Shown here: one piece after another, positions 17,138 to 26,826 of the stretch
Layout of the letters: each line of letters opens with the position of its first letter
How positions within the stretch are numbered: the stretch's first letter is position 1
Assembly: GCF_003590715.1 (NCBI RefSeq)
Contig: NZ_QQVY01000003.1
Location: 62,001-126,000 of the forward strand
Direction of reading: 5' to 3'
DNA length: 64,000 nucleotides
DNA from: Paracoccus sp. JM45
GTDB lineage: Bacteria; Pseudomonadota; Alphaproteobacteria; Rhodobacterales; Rhodobacteraceae
Program-made: the position numbers and the translations under genes
The notes under the pieces: generated by a model
What the model was told of the DNA's origin: nothing
Database searches by the model: none
The model's input: only the letters and a program-made list of their open reading frames with translations

Positions 17138-17165
17138 CGCCCCCGCCATTCGGATGGCAGGGGCG
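17138..17165. repeat. Strong hairpin with TCGG loop in the greA/etfQO divergent region
   Basis: Arms CGCCCCCGCCAT (17138-17149) and ATGGCAGGGGCG (17154-17165) pair over 12 positions with one mismatch around a four-base TCGG loop. It is 48 bases upstream of the greA start and 165 bases upstream of the ETF-QO start, so no gene ends here. No T run follows on either strand. It could be a leader hairpin of the greA transcript. Confidence 0.6.
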
Positions 17166-17329
17166 CTGAACCTTCTTCGTCGACATCGTGACCCCAAATC
17201 GCGGGGCATTGCAAGCCTGCATGCTTACACAAGCAGCAATCTGCCGTCACTTCGTGGCGTTACGATTGCCCCTGTGCAAAAGCCGCGCTAATCCTGTGCC
17301 TGCCAGTATGCCAGGGAGGACTCCAGCCT

Positions 17330-18985
17330 ATGACTGACCAGATCGGGATCGAACGCGAATCAATGGAATATGATGTCGTGATCGTGGGCGCGGGACCTGC
17401 CGGCCTGTCCGCAGCGATCCGCCTGAGACAGATCGACCCCGAAATTTCCGTCGTGGTTCTGGAAAAAGGCTCCGAGGTGGGGGCGCATATCCTGTCAGGC
17501 GCTGTGCTGGACCCGTCGGGTCTGTCGCGGCTGATGCCAGACTGGAAAGAAAAAGGGGCGCCGCTGAACACGCCCGTTACCGACGACAATTTCTTCGTGC
17601 TGGGTGAAGGCGGACAGGTTCGCGTCCCGAACTGGCCTATGCCGCCTTTGATGTCGAACCACGGCAATTACATTGTCAGCATGGGCAATGTCTGCCGCTG
17701 GATGGCCGAACAGGCCGAAGAACTGGGTGTCGAGATTTTCCCCGGCATGGCCGCAAGCGAAGTCGTCTGGGACGGCAACCGCGTCAAAGGTGTCGTTGCG
17801 GGCGAATTCGGTCGAAACCCTGATGGCAGCACGGGCGACAGCTATGAACCCGGGATGGAGCTGCACGGCAAATATGTCTTTATCGCCGAAGGCGTCCGTG
17901 GATCGCTGGCCAAGGACATTATGGCCCGTCTGAACCTGTCCGAAGGCCATGATCCGCAGAAATTCGGTCTTGGCATGAAGGAAATCTGGGAGGTTTCCCC
18001 CGAGAAGTTTCAGGCCGGTCGCGTGATCCATACGATGGGCTGGCCGCTTGGCAAGAACGCGGGCGGTGGCAGCTTTATCTATCACATGGAAAACAATCAG
18101 GTGCTGGTCGGCTTTGTTGTCCACCTGAACTATCAGAACCCGCATCTGTATCCCTATATGGAATTCCAGCGGTTCAAGCATCACCCGATGGTTGCCGAGC
18201 TGCTGGAGGGCGGCAAGCGCATCAGCTATGGCGCGCGCGCCATCAGCGAGGGTGGCTGGCAGTCGTTGCCGCAACTGTCCTTCGATGGCGGTCTGCTGCT
18301 GGGTTGCAGCGCGGGCATGGTCAACGTGCCGCGCATCAAGGGCAACCATAACGCCATGCATTCGGGGATCGAGGCTGCCGATGCTGCCGCCGCCGCCTTG
18401 AAGGCGGGCCGCGAAGGCGACCGGTTGGAGGATTACGACAGCGCCGTGCGTTGCGGCGTGATCGGCGACGACCTGAAAAAGGTCCGCAACGTCAAACCGA
18501 TGTGGTCGCGTCTGGGTCTGACGGCCAGCCTGATGTTGGGCGGGATCGATATGTGGGTGGCCAATGTCACCGGCTGGAACCCCTTTGGCATATGGAAGCA
18601 TGGCAAGACCGATGCCGCTGCCACCGGCAAGGCGGCGGATTTCCCCAAAATCGACTATCCGCGCCCTGACGGAAAGCTATCCTTCGACCGCCTGACCAAC
18701 GTCGCCTTCAGCTTTACCAATCACGAGGAAAGCCAGCCCTGCCACCTGAAGCTACGCGATCCTTCGGTGCCGATTGCAGTCAACCTGCCCGAATTCAACG
18801 AACCGGCGCAGCGATATTGCCCTGCAGGTGTCTATGAAGTGGTCGAGGATGCGGATGGTCCGCGCTTTGTCATCAACTTCCAGAACTGCGTCCACTGCAA
18901 GACCTGCGACATCAAGGACCCCAGCCAGAACATCGTCTGGACCACGCCGCAGGGGGGTGACGGGCCGAATTACCCGAATATGTGA
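17330..18985 (+). CDS. Electron transfer flavoprotein-ubiquinone oxidoreductase
   Basis: The 551-residue protein opens with a dinucleotide-binding fold YDVVIVGAGPAGLSAAI (FAD site), continues with HILSGAVLDP and the conserved ETF-QO core, and ends with a ferredoxin-like 4Fe-4S domain whose ligands are the cysteine of YCPAGVYE and the cluster NCVHCKTCDIKDP. ETF-QO takes electrons from reduced electron-transfer flavoprotein and passes them to ubiquinone at the inner membrane, linking acyl-CoA dehydrogenases to respiration; two candidate donors are encoded at 10518 and 29345. A GGGAGGA box ends ten bases before the ATG. Probably monocistronic, with a hairpin at 18999. Confidence 0.95.
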   Translation: MTDQIGIERESMEYDVVIVGAGPAGLSAAIRLRQIDPEISVVVLEKGSEVGAHILSGAVLDPSGLSRLMPDWKEKGAPLNTPVTDDNFFVLGEGGQVRVPNWPMPPLMSNHGNYIVSMGNVCRWMAEQAEELGVEIFPGMAASEVVWDGNRVKGVVAGEFGRNPDGSTGDSYEPGMELHGKYVFIAEGVRGSLAKDIMARLNLSEGHDPQKFGLGMKEIWEVSPEKFQAGRVIHTMGWPLGKNAGGGSFIYHMENNQVLVGFVVHLNYQNPHLYPYMEFQRFKHHPMVAELLEGGKRISYGARAISEGGWQSLPQLSFDGGLLLGCSAGMVNVPRIKGNHNAMHSGIEAADAAAAALKAGREGDRLEDYDSAVRCGVIGDDLKKVRNVKPMWSRLGLTASLMLGGIDMWVANVTGWNPFGIWKHGKTDAAATGKAADFPKIDYPRPDGKLSFDRLTNVAFSFTNHEESQPCHLKLRDPSVPIAVNLPEFNEPAQRYCPAGVYEVVEDADGPRFVINFQNCVHCKTCDIKDPSQNIVWTTPQGGDGPNYPNM

Positions 18986-18998
18986 TGCACTGTGCAAA

Positions 18999-19022
18999 GC
19001 GGGGGCGTTGCGACGCCCCTGC
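18999..19022 (+). terminator. Probable terminator after the ETF-QO gene
   Basis: Stem GCGGGGGCGT (18999-19008) and ACGCCCCTGC (19013-19022) with one G-T pair and a TGCG loop, 13 bases after the stop codon. There is no T run, so termination would be weak or Rho-assisted. Confidence 0.5.
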
Positions 19023-19072
19023 TGTGACGATAGGTTGTCGGGAACGCAAATGTGATTTCCGGAAGGCGCCCT

Positions 19073-20893
19073 GTGACCCTGATCAATTTTCGACCGGTCC
19101 CGTCGCGACTGGCCCTGATTGCCGCTCTCTTCTCGATCGCGGGCGGTTTTGCCGCACCGGTCTGGGCGCAGGCCGATCAACGTCCCGCTGCCCGCCCTGA
19201 CCACAACGCACCGCTGACGCATGGTCTTGCCGGTCCCTATCTGGCTGCGCGTCTGGCCACGGTGGACAATGATTTCAGCGCGGCGGCCAAATATTTTGCA
19301 CAGGCTTCGGCGCATGATCCCGAAGACGTCTATCTGCAGGACAGCGCATTGGTTGCCCTGACCTCGGCCGGTGATGTCGAAGGGGCCGTCAAGCTGGCGG
19401 ATGAGATGATCGAACAGAACGGCTTTACCGAACTGGCCGGTCTGATGCATCGCGCCCGCCTGATCCATGATGGCCAATGGCAGGCATTGGTCGATTTTAT
19501 TGATGAAAACCGCCAGACCGATGTGCCGTTACAGGATGACCTGATGGACGGCATCATCCGTGCGTGGGCCATCCTAGGTGCGGGTCGCGCATCCGATGCC
19601 GTGCAGGCCTTTCAGGATATGGCCGCCAACCCCGCCACGACGCCGATTGTGAATTACCATCTGGCGATGGCGCGCGCGCTGGCGGGCGACTATGAAACCG
19701 CCAATGACCTGATGCAGAATTCCGAAGCAAACGGGCATCTGCTGGGCATTCAGGCGCGGGTGCAGATCCTTGCACAGCTTGACCGCCGTGACGAAGCGAT
19801 TGCGCTGCTGGATGGCCTGCAAGGTGCCTCCGATGAACCGCAATTGCAGGCATTGTACCAGAAATTGCAGAACGGCGACCCGATTGCCTTCGACGTGATT
19901 TCCGGCCCGCAGGGCGGCATCGGGCATCTGCTGTTGTCCTTTGCCTCGGCGTTGTCGGATGGCGCGGACCCCGAACCGCTGTCGCTGATCCACGCCCGTC
20001 TTGCCGCATGGATCGCGCCCGACAACCCCGAAGCGCATCTGATGGTCGCCCAGTTCCTGCAGGAACGTCAGCAGTTCGATCTGGCCGAGGCGGAATTCGA
20101 AACCGTCCGCAAGATGGGCCAGATGCGCCCGCAGGCCGAATTGTCGCGTATCGATGCGCTGGCACGCGCAGATCGCGCCGATGATGCTGAAAAGGCAGCG
20201 CTGTCACTGACGGCGGCCTATCCCGATATGGCCCCCGCGTGGATTGCCCTTGCCGATGTGAAGCGCCAGCAAGAGGATTATAAATCCGCCATCACCAGCT
20301 ATGACAAAGCCCTGCAGTTGCTGGAGGATGCGCCGGCCCCCGCGCGTTGGTTCCCGCTTTATGCGCGCGGCATCGCGTTGGAACGCGACGGCCAGTTTGA
20401 CCGCGCCGAGGCCGATCTGCAGGCCGCATTGGAAATCCGCCCCGATCAGGCCAGCCTGCTGAACTATCTGGGTTATTCATGGATCGACCGCGGCGAAAAT
20501 CTGGATCGCGCCTTGGGGATGATCGAAAAGGCGGTGAAGCTGTCGCCCGATGACGGCTATATCCTTGATTCGCTGGCATGGGCCTATTACCGCCTTGGCC
20601 GCTATGAGGAAGCTGTCGCCCCGATGGAGGCTGCCATCGGCACAATGGCCTCCGATCCTGTCGTGAATGATCATTTGGGCGACATCTACTGGAAGGTCGG
20701 CCGCAAGCGCGAGGCGCAGATCCAGTGGCGTCGTGCGCTGTCCTTTGACCCCGCCGCCTCGGGCGAGGTCAAGCCCGAACGCATCCGTGACAAGCTGGAT
20801 CGCGGTCTGGATGCCGTCTTGAAGGATGAGGGTGCATCGGCAGACACCAATCCCACGCCCCAGCCCAAATCCGAGGCTGACGCCACCGAATGA
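19073..20893 (+). CDS. Exported tetratricopeptide-repeat protein
   Basis: Read from the GTG at 19073, which has GGAAGG six bases upstream, the protein is 606 residues with a signal peptide (core LALIAALFSIAGGFAAPVWA). The rest is helical with TPR units; the clearest are in the C-terminal third, e.g. AWIALADVKRQQEDYKSAI, LLNYLGYSWIDRGENLDRAL and ILDSLAWAYYRLGRYEEAV. Such proteins scaffold envelope complexes; no specific partner can be named. It ends in an ATGA overlap with ispE and heads a long co-directional gene run. An earlier GTG at 19052 is possible but has no ribosome-binding site. Confidence 0.82.
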   Translation: MTLINFRPVPSRLALIAALFSIAGGFAAPVWAQADQRPAARPDHNAPLTHGLAGPYLAARLATVDNDFSAAAKYFAQASAHDPEDVYLQDSALVALTSAGDVEGAVKLADEMIEQNGFTELAGLMHRARLIHDGQWQALVDFIDENRQTDVPLQDDLMDGIIRAWAILGAGRASDAVQAFQDMAANPATTPIVNYHLAMARALAGDYETANDLMQNSEANGHLLGIQARVQILAQLDRRDEAIALLDGLQGASDEPQLQALYQKLQNGDPIAFDVISGPQGGIGHLLLSFASALSDGADPEPLSLIHARLAAWIAPDNPEAHLMVAQFLQERQQFDLAEAEFETVRKMGQMRPQAELSRIDALARADRADDAEKAALSLTAAYPDMAPAWIALADVKRQQEDYKSAITSYDKALQLLEDAPAPARWFPLYARGIALERDGQFDRAEADLQAALEIRPDQASLLNYLGYSWIDRGENLDRALGMIEKAVKLSPDDGYILDSLAWAYYRLGRYEEAVAPMEAAIGTMASDPVVNDHLGDIYWKVGRKREAQIQWRRALSFDPAASGEVKPERIRDKLDRGLDAVLKDEGASADTNPTPQPKSEADATE

Positions 20894-21714
20894 CAGTCGT
20901 GCAGGATGCCTTTGCCAAGCTGAACCTGACGCTGCATGTGACGGGGCGGCGTGATGACGGCTATCACCTGCTGGATTCGTTGGTCTGTTTTGCAGCCGTC
21001 GGGGATGTTGTGCAGATGTCATCGGGCCCTTCGTCGCTGGTGATCGACGGCCCCTTTTCGGCGAGTCTGGACGCCGGCGATAACAATTTATGCCTGCGAG
21101 CGGCGCGGTTGGCAGGGGGCGATGCCGCGATTCGCCTGACCAAGAACCTGCCCGTGGCATCGGGTATCGGCGGCGGGTCGGCGGATGCTGCTGCCGTGCT
21201 GCGCGGGATGGCGCAGATGGGGCATGCTTTGCCTGCCCACCCCGAACAACTTGGCGCGGATGTGCCGGTCTGTGTCGGATCGGTCACAGCACGGATGCAG
21301 GGGGTGGGCGAAATCATCACGCCGCTGCCCACCCTTCCGCCGCTGCATCTGGTGCTGGTCAATCCGCTTGTCGCGGTTTCTACCCCGCAGATTTTCAAGG
21401 CGATGACCTGTCGTGACAATCCACCCATGCCCGATATTGCTGCCTTCGCCGATGCTGGCGCGCTAATCGGCTGGCTGGCGTCCACGCGCAACGATCTGCA
21501 GGCACCAGCGATGTCCATTACCCCTGTGATCGGCGATGTGCTGGCCGCGCTGGACCATTCGGGCGCGGGGTTCAGCCGGATGTCGGGGTCTGGGGCGACC
21601 TGTTTTGGCATTTTCGACAGCGCGGGCAGTGCGGCATCGGCGGCTGCGACGCTTTCGCGCAAAGGCTGGTGGGCGGTCCCGACCGAACTGGCATCCCCGC
21701 CCGCATCCCGCTAA
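20890..21714 (+). CDS. ispE: 4-diphosphocytidyl-2-C-methyl-D-erythritol kinase
   Basis: A 274-residue GHMP kinase. The substrate-binding N-terminus is [18 protein letters not shown] with the catalytic lysine, the ATP-binding glycine-rich motif is [15 protein letters not shown] near residue 90, and [14 protein letters not shown] is the C-terminal GHMP motif. It phosphorylates CDP-methylerythritol in the MEP pathway, which supplies isoprenyl units; a polyprenyl diphosphate synthase using them is at 45864. Start overlaps the TPR gene stop by four bases. Confidence 0.95.
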   Translation: MTVVQDAFAKLNLTLHVTGRRDDGYHLLDSLVCFAAVGDVVQMSSGPSSLVIDGPFSASLDAGDNNLCLRAARLAGGDAAIRLTKNLPVASGIGGGSADAAAVLRGMAQMGHALPAHPEQLGADVPVCVGSVTARMQGVGEIITPLPTLPPLHLVLVNPLVAVSTPQIFKAMTCRDNPPMPDIAAFADAGALIGWLASTRNDLQAPAMSITPVIGDVLAALDHSGAGFSRMSGSGATCFGIFDSAGSAASAAATLSRKGWWAVPTELASPPASR

Positions 21715-21743
21715 ACTGCTGTCAAATTTTTGCGGAGGATCCC

Positions 21744-22478
21744 ATGCTGCGCCTTGGCGTTAATATCGACCACGTAGCCACCATCCGGAATGCCCGCGGC
21801 ACGCCGTGGCCTGACCCGCTGCGTGCGGCGCGGATTGCGGAAAAAGCCGGTGCCGACGGGATTACCGCGCATCTGCGCGAAGACCGCCGCCATATCAGCG
21901 ACGCCGATATCGATGCGCTGATGGCCAATCTGGACCTGCCGCTGAACTTCGAAATCGCAGCGACCGCGGAAATGCAGCAGATCGCACTGCGCCATCGCCC
22001 CCATGCCATCTGTATCGTGCCCGAAAAGCGCGAGGAACGCACCACCGAAGGCGGTCTGGATGTTGCGGGCAATCAGGACATGCTGGCCGAATTCATCGCG
22101 CCCCTGCGTGATGCGGGCTGCCGCGTATCGCTGTTTATCGGGCATGAAGCCGAACAGATCCGTGCCGCGGCCAAAATTGGTGCTGCGGTGGTGGAATTGC
22201 ACACCGGTGCCTATTGCGATCTGGACACCGAAGGCCGTCATGCCGAACGCGACGCCGAACTGGAGGCTTTGCGGAAGGGGGCGGAACTGGCCGACAGTCT
22301 GGGGTTGGAGGTTCACGCAGGCCACGGTCTGACCTATGACACCGTCGCCCCCATTGCCGCGATCCCGCAGATCAAGGAATTGAACATCGGTCATTTCCTG
22401 ATCGCCGAATCCGTTTTTGTCGGGCTGGAGGCTGCGATCCGTGAAATGCACCGTCGCATGGCCGACGCCCGTGCCTGA
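21744..22478 (+). CDS. pdxJ: Pyridoxine 5'-phosphate synthase
   Basis: The 244-residue TIM-barrel enzyme begins [19 protein letters not shown] and has [37 protein letters not shown] and [10 protein letters not shown], all diagnostic of PdxJ. It condenses 1-deoxyxylulose 5-phosphate with 3-amino-2-oxopropyl phosphate to pyridoxine 5'-phosphate. GGAGG at 21734-21738 sets the start at 21744; the frame upstream to 21669 overlaps ispE. Lies between ispE and acpS; the pdxJ-acpS-lepB-rnc-era order is common in proteobacteria. Confidence 0.96.
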   Translation: MLRLGVNIDHVATIRNARGTPWPDPLRAARIAEKAGADGITAHLREDRRHISDADIDALMANLDLPLNFEIAATAEMQQIALRHRPHAICIVPEKREERTTEGGLDVAGNQDMLAEFIAPLRDAGCRVSLFIGHEAEQIRAAAKIGAAVVELHTGAYCDLDTEGRHAERDAELEALRKGAELADSLGLEVHAGHGLTYDTVAPIAAIPQIKELNIGHFLIAESVFVGLEAAIREMHRRMADARA

Positions 22479-22499
22479 TTGCGGGAAAAAGCATAGCAT

Positions 22500-22910
22500 A
22501 TGATCCTTGGCATCGGCACCGATCTGGCAAATATCGAACGCATTCAAGGCACCTTGGACCGCTTTGGTGATCGCTTTCGCAAGCGCGTCTTTACCGACAC
22601 GGAACTGGCCAAAGCCGCCCGCCGCGCGGATGAGGCCGGAACGCTGGCCAAGCGGTGGGCCGCCAAAGAGGCATGCTCGAAAGCGCTTGGAACGGGACTG
22701 GCCATGGGGATCAGCTGGCGTGACATGGCTGTGACGAACCTGCTTAGCGGACAGCCGGTGATGGCACTGACAGGTTGGGCGGCGGAAAAGCTGGCGGCCA
22801 TGACGCCTGCGGGGCATCACGCGGTCGTGCATGTGACATTGACCGATGATCACCCGTGGGCACAGGCTTTCGTGGTCATCGAGGCCCGCCCCGGCCCTGC
22901 CAATACTTGA
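22500..22910 (+). CDS. acpS: Holo-[acyl-carrier-protein] synthase
   Basis: A 136-residue Acp[15 protein letters not shown] with the Mg-binding Asp near residue 8, FTDTELAKA, and the second metal/CoA motif [17 protein letters not shown] near residue 55. It transfers 4'-phosphopantetheine from CoA to apo-ACP for fatty acid synthesis. Between pdxJ and lepB, 21 bases after pdxJ. Confidence 0.95.
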   Translation: MILGIGTDLANIERIQGTLDRFGDRFRKRVFTDTELAKAARRADEAGTLAKRWAAKEACSKALGTGLAMGISWRDMAVTNLLSGQPVMALTGWAAEKLAAMTPAGHHAVVHVTLTDDHPWAQAFVVIEARPGPANT

Positions 22911-22986
22911 CTTTGCCCCCTTTGGGGGATCAAGAACGCGCGGGTGCGGGCAGGCCGCATGAGCGCCAAGAAGGAACGGACATATT

Positions 22987-23778
22987 ATGGCCGATAGCAC
23001 GGTCCCGAAAAAGGACGGCATCTGGGAAACGATCAAAACCGTCTTCTGGGCGCTTTTGATCGCAGGTATTTTCCGGACATTGTTTTTCCAGCCGTTCTGG
23101 ATTCCTTCGGGCAGCATGAAAGATACGCTGCTGATTGGCGATTTCCTGTTCGTGAATAAAATGGCCTATGGCTATGCGGCGGTTTCGTGCCCCTTTGCGG
23201 CATGCCCGATCGATGGTCGCATTCTGGGTTCCGATCCCGAACGCGGTGATGTCGTTGTCTTCCGCCATCCCACCAAGAACGTCGATTTTATCAAGCGCCT
23301 GATCGGTCTGCCGGGGGACACCATCCAGATGAAGGGTGGCCGCCTGTGGCTGAACGGCGAAGAAGTGCCCGTGACCCAGAAACCCGATTTCATCGAGACG
23401 AAGGAAGAACAGGGCCCGCAGGGTCTGATCCCGCGCTGCGTCAACGATCCGGTCGGGAATGGCGATGATTGCATCAAGCAGCGCTTTACCGAAGAACTGC
23501 CCAATGGAGTCAGCCATGACGTGCTGAATATCCTTGATGGCTGGGTGGCTGACGACACCCCGACCTTTACCGTCCCCGAAGGTGAATACTTCTTTATGGG
23601 CGACAACCGCGACAATTCCGAGGATTCGCGTTTCCCGCAGGAAATCGGCGGTCTGGGCTTTGTTCCGGCCAAATATCTGATCGGGCGCGCCGACCGGATC
23701 ATGTTCTCCTCGGCGGGGCAATCCTTGTTGTATTTCTGGACGTGGCGCGCCGACCGCTTCTTTAAGGCGGTGGAGTGA
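22987..23778 (+). CDS. lepB: Signal peptidase I
   Basis: The 263-residue protein has an N-terminal membrane helix (about residues 16-35), then the catalytic serine in [19 protein letters not shown], the catalytic lysine in [13 protein letters not shown], and the conserved [12 protein letters not shown] near residue 205. It cleaves Sec and Tat signal peptides at the outer face of the inner membrane. Relative to the shortest homologues it has a periplasmic insert with two Cys pairs (CPFAAC and a RC...DDC span). Overlaps the rnc start by four bases (GTGA). A small C-rich/G-rich inverted repeat lies at 22915-22930, upstream of the gene. Confidence 0.95.
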   Translation: MADSTVPKKDGIWETIKTVFWALLIAGIFRTLFFQPFWIPSGSMKDTLLIGDFLFVNKMAYGYAAVSCPFAACPIDGRILGSDPERGDVVVFRHPTKNVDFIKRLIGLPGDTIQMKGGRLWLNGEEVPVTQKPDFIETKEEQGPQGLIPRCVNDPVGNGDDCIKQRFTEELPNGVSHDVLNILDGWVADDTPTFTVPEGEYFFMGDNRDNSEDSRFPQEIGGLGFVPAKYLIGRADRIMFSSAGQSLLYFWTWRADRFFKAVE

Positions 23779-24464
23779 CCCCCGGAGCTGACATTCGCGC
23801 CTTTATGGGCCGCTTGGGCCACGAGTTTTCTCGGCCCGAACTTCTGGTGCGCGCGTTGACGCATGGCTCGATCGCCAGCCCAACGCGTCCCGACAACCAG
23901 CGGCTTGAATTTCTGGGCGACCGCGTCCTTGGGCTGGTTATGTCCGAGGCGCTTTTCTTTGCCGACGAAAAGGCCAGCGAAGGGCAGTTGGCCCCCCGCT
24001 ATAACGCCTTGGTCAAGGGTGAAACCTGCGCCGCCATCGCCCGCGAAATCTCGCTGGGTGAGGTGTTGAAGCTGGGTCGATCCGAAATGCTGTCGGGCGG
24101 GCGTCGCAAGGAAGCCCTGCTTGCCGACGGGATGGAGGCTGTTCTGGCGGCCGTTTATCTGGATGCGGGTTTCGATGCTGCGCGCAAGGTTGTGCTGCGC
24201 CATTGGAAAAGCCGTCTGGAAAATGTTGACGCAGACAGCCGTGATGCCAAAACTGCATTGCAGGAATGGGCACAATCCCAAGGCATGCCGCCCCCCGTCT
24301 ATGAACAAACCGAACGCAGTGGTCCCGATCATGCGCCGGTCTTTCTGATTACCGTGCGACTGGCTGACGGGCAAAATGCCCAAGCCAAGGGAGCAGGAAC
24401 AAAACGCAGCATCGAACAGGCCGCCGCACAGGCGTTGCTGACCCGGCTGGAAGGAACATCATGA
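23775..24464 (+). CDS. rnc: Ribonuclease III
   Basis: A 229-residue RNase III: signature [12 protein letters not shown] near residue 40 with the metal-binding acidic residues, the second acidic set in [14 protein letters not shown] near 115, and a C-terminal double-stranded-RNA-binding domain ([11 protein letters not shown] to [14 protein letters not shown]). It processes rRNA precursors and other structured RNAs. GTG start within the lepB stop; the stop overlaps era by four bases, so lepB-rnc-era are tightly coupled. Confidence 0.95.
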   Translation: MTPGADIRAFMGRLGHEFSRPELLVRALTHGSIASPTRPDNQRLEFLGDRVLGLVMSEALFFADEKASEGQLAPRYNALVKGETCAAIAREISLGEVLKLGRSEMLSGGRRKEALLADGMEAVLAAVYLDAGFDAARKVVLRHWKSRLENVDADSRDAKTALQEWAQSQGMPPPVYEQTERSGPDHAPVFLITVRLADGQNAQAKGAGTKRSIEQAAAQALLTRLEGTS

Positions 24465-25399
24465 CTCTGGAAGACACCACCCCCGAGACGCCACCAACCC
24501 GTGCGGGTTTCATCGCGCTGATCGGTGAACCCAATGCCGGTAAATCCACGCTGCTGAACCAGATGGTCGGGGCGAAAGTCGCGATCGTGACGCATAAGGT
24601 GCAAACCACCCGCGCGCGCATCCGTGGCATCGCCATGGACAACCAAAGCCAGCTGGTCTTTGTCGACACGCCGGGCATCTTCCGCCCCAAGCGCCGTCTG
24701 GACCGCAGCATGGTTGCCGCCGCATGGGGCGGGGCGTCGGATGGTGACATCGTCCTGCTGCTGATCGAGGCGCATCGCGGCATGACCGAAGGCGTGGAAT
24801 CCATCATGGAGCAATTGGGCCAGATCGCCCAGCACACCCCTGTGGCCTTGGTCATCAACAAGATCGACCGCGTCAAAGCCGAGGCTTTGCTGGCCCTGTC
24901 CGCCGAGATGAACGAAAAATTCCCCTTTGTGCAGACCTTCATGATTTCTGCCGAACGTGGTCATGGGTGCCCCGGCCTGCGTCGCTGGCTGGCGGAAACC
25001 CTGCCGGTCAGCCCGTGGCTGTACCCCGAAGACCAGATCGCCGATCTGCCCATGCGGATGATCGCCGCCGAAATCACCCGCGAAAAGCTGACCCTGCGGA
25101 TGCACGAAGAAATTCCCTATCAGCTGACCGTGGAAACCGAGGCTTGGGAAGAAAAAGACGACGGCAGCGCCCGCGTTGAACAGGTCATCTATGTCGCGCG
25201 TCAGGGCCATAAGGGCATCGTGCTGGGCAAGGGTGGCGAAACCATCAAGGCCATCGGTCAGGCCGCGCGGGTCGAGCTGGAAGAATTCATGGGCCGTCGC
25301 TGCCACCTGTTCTTGCAGGTCCGCGTCCGTGAAAACTGGCAGGATGAGGCCGAGCGCTTTGACGAAATGGGCCTCAGCTTCCGCGACGGGAATGACTGA
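24461..25399 (+). CDS. era: GTPase Era
   Basis: A 312-residue Era: P-loop GEPNAGKST (about residues 22-30), effector segment [15 protein letters not shown] (G3), NKID (G4) and the C-terminal KH RNA-binding domain with [18 protein letters not shown]. Era binds the 3' end of 16S rRNA and helps 30S assembly. Start overlaps rnc; the last eight bases overlap the DUF1491 gene. Confidence 0.96.
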   Translation: MTLEDTTPETPPTRAGFIALIGEPNAGKSTLLNQMVGAKVAIVTHKVQTTRARIRGIAMDNQSQLVFVDTPGIFRPKRRLDRSMVAAAWGGASDGDIVLLLIEAHRGMTEGVESIMEQLGQIAQHTPVALVINKIDRVKAEALLALSAEMNEKFPFVQTFMISAERGHGCPGLRRWLAETLPVSPWLYPEDQIADLPMRMIAAEITREKLTLRMHEEIPYQLTVETEAWEEKDDGSARVEQVIYVARQGHKGIVLGKGGETIKAIGQAARVELEEFMGRRCHLFLQVRVRENWQDEAERFDEMGLSFRDGND

Positions 25400-25727
25400 G
25401 GCCAGACTGGCCGCCGGCATCTGGGTGGCGGCCTATCTGGCGCGACTGGGGCAGGCGTTCATTCCTGCCTATGTCACGGCGCGGGGCGATGACACGGCGG
25501 GTGCGGTGCTGGTGAAATGCGCGCGTCTGGACGGTCAGGCGGATCTGTGGATGCGCGAATGGGACATGGACAGCGACACCCGCCCTTGGGTCCGGATCGA
25601 CACTGGCCCCGAACGCGATATCGATGCCGCCATCGCCCGCCAACGGTCCCGTGACCCCGATCTATGGGTGCTGGAGATCGAAAGCCGTGACGGGCAGACC
25701 CTGCTGGATCAGGACGGCCTGTTCTGA
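25392..25727 (+). CDS. DUF1491 family protein
   Basis: The 111-residue product begins inside the last codons of era (ATG at 25392). It matches the alphaproteobacterial DUF1491 family: an N-terminal AYLARLGQAFIPAYVTARGD, GAVLVKCARLDG and the C-terminal DPDLWVLEIESRDGQTLLDQ. Cytosolic, no known function; regularly found after era in this group. The long frame starting at 25176 lies inside era in another phase and is not used. Confidence 0.82.
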   Translation: MTEARLAAGIWVAAYLARLGQAFIPAYVTARGDDTAGAVLVKCARLDGQADLWMREWDMDSDTRPWVRIDTGPERDIDAAIARQRSRDPDLWVLEIESRDGQTLLDQDGLF

Positions 25728-25766
25728 CATCTGGCGCCGTCCCTGCTTGCAGAATATGCACTGGCC

Positions 25767-26699
25767 ATGGACAGCATCCCCGACCCCCGAACCGATTCGC
25801 CCAAAGGGCTGATATTCGCTATCACCGCCTATATGATGTGGGGGGTGCTGCCGGTATTCATGAAAGCATTGTCACATCTTCCGGCTGCCGAAATTATTGC
25901 CCATCGGGTTCTTTGGTCCCTGCCGATTGCCGGTGCCGTGCTGATCTGGCAAGGCCGCACCACCGAGGTGCACGCCGCCCTTCGCAGCCCGCGTCTGCTG
26001 GCCATGGCTGCGCTGACGGCAATCCTTATTTCGGCCAATTGGACGATCTATGTCTGGGCCATCGCAAACGGGCATACGCTGGATGCGGCACTCGGGTATT
26101 ACATCAATCCGCTGTTCAGCATCTTTCTGGGCGCGACCCTGCTGAAGGAAAAGCTGTCGCGCGGCCAGATTGCCGCAATTGCACTGGCGGCCTTTGCAGT
26201 GATCATCCTGACCATCAGCGCGGGAACCCTGCCTTTGGTGGCCGTCGGCCTGACGCTCAGCTGGGGCTTTTATGCCTATTGCAAGAAAAGCCTGCCGCTT
26301 GGCCCCAATCAGGGCTTCACGCTGGAGGTGCTGCTGCTGACCCCCTTCGCGGCTGCTTTCCTGATCTGGCAGCCAATGCAGGGACAGGCGCATTTCGCAC
26401 AGAATGGCTTTGACACGGTCATGCTGATCGCCTGCGGTCCGATTACCGCCATTCCGCTGCTGTTCTACGCAAATGGTGCCAAGCTGATCCGGCTGTCGAC
26501 CATCGGCATCCTGCAATATATCGCGCCGACGATGATCTTTCTGTGTGCCGTAATCCTGTTCCACGAACCGTTCGAAGGGGCCAGACTGGTTGCCTTCCCG
26601 ATGATCTGGGCAGCATTGGTGATCTATACGGTGACATTGCTAGGACAGGCCCGCCAGCGTCGTCGGGCCAAAGCGCCCACCCGCAGCCGTATACAATAA
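25767..26699 (+). CDS. rarD: RarD-family EamA transporter
   Basis: A 310-residue protein with ten hydrophobic helices. It opens GLIFAITAYMMWGVLPVFMKAL and has AAEIIAHRVLWSLP and ALGYYINPLFSIFLGA, typical of the RarD subgroup of EamA (drug/metabolite) transporters, with a basic C-terminal tail. RarD homologues have been linked to chloramphenicol sensitivity, but the physiological substrate is unknown. Forty bases after DUF1491 with no terminator, so it may belong to the era transcript. The DNA becomes markedly AT-rich directly after its stop. Confidence 0.85.
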   Translation: MDSIPDPRTDSPKGLIFAITAYMMWGVLPVFMKALSHLPAAEIIAHRVLWSLPIAGAVLIWQGRTTEVHAALRSPRLLAMAALTAILISANWTIYVWAIANGHTLDAALGYYINPLFSIFLGATLLKEKLSRGQIAAIALAAFAVIILTISAGTLPLVAVGLTLSWGFYAYCKKSLPLGPNQGFTLEVLLLTPFAAAFLIWQPMQGQAHFAQNGFDTVMLIACGPITAIPLLFYANGAKLIRLSTIGILQYIAPTMIFLCAVILFHEPFEGARLVAFPMIWAALVIYTVTLLGQARQRRRAKAPTRSRIQ

Positions 26700-26700
26700 G

Positions 26701-26732
26701 CCTATAATTTAATCAAATTAGGCGATTATAGG
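26701..26732. repeat. AT-rich palindrome downstream of rarD
   Basis: Perfect 8-bp inverted repeat CCTATAAT (26701-26708) and ATTATAGG (26725-26732); inside it a second possible stem TAATTT/AAATTA (26705-26710 and 26715-26720). It begins just after the rarD stop and opens the most AT-rich stretch seen in the window (about 26700-26790). It could be a promoter or operator element for the gene that follows, or the end of a transferred segment. Confidence 0.5.
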
Positions 26733-26826
26733 GCCATGCTCTATTAATACTAATATGACTGCTATTTACTGTTTTAAGCTGTTTTTATTCCAACAAGACT
26801 CCCGTAAGGGTTGATCCAGTCAATCT

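Noticed and set aside
22913..22935. Possible terminator CCCCC-TTT-GGGGG between acpS and lepB
   Set aside because: The stem is only five pairs with a three-base loop and has no T run; too weak to call.
21711..23117. A 468-codon minus-strand frame over pdxJ and acpS
   Set aside because: Both plus-strand genes are certain; this frame has no family resemblance.
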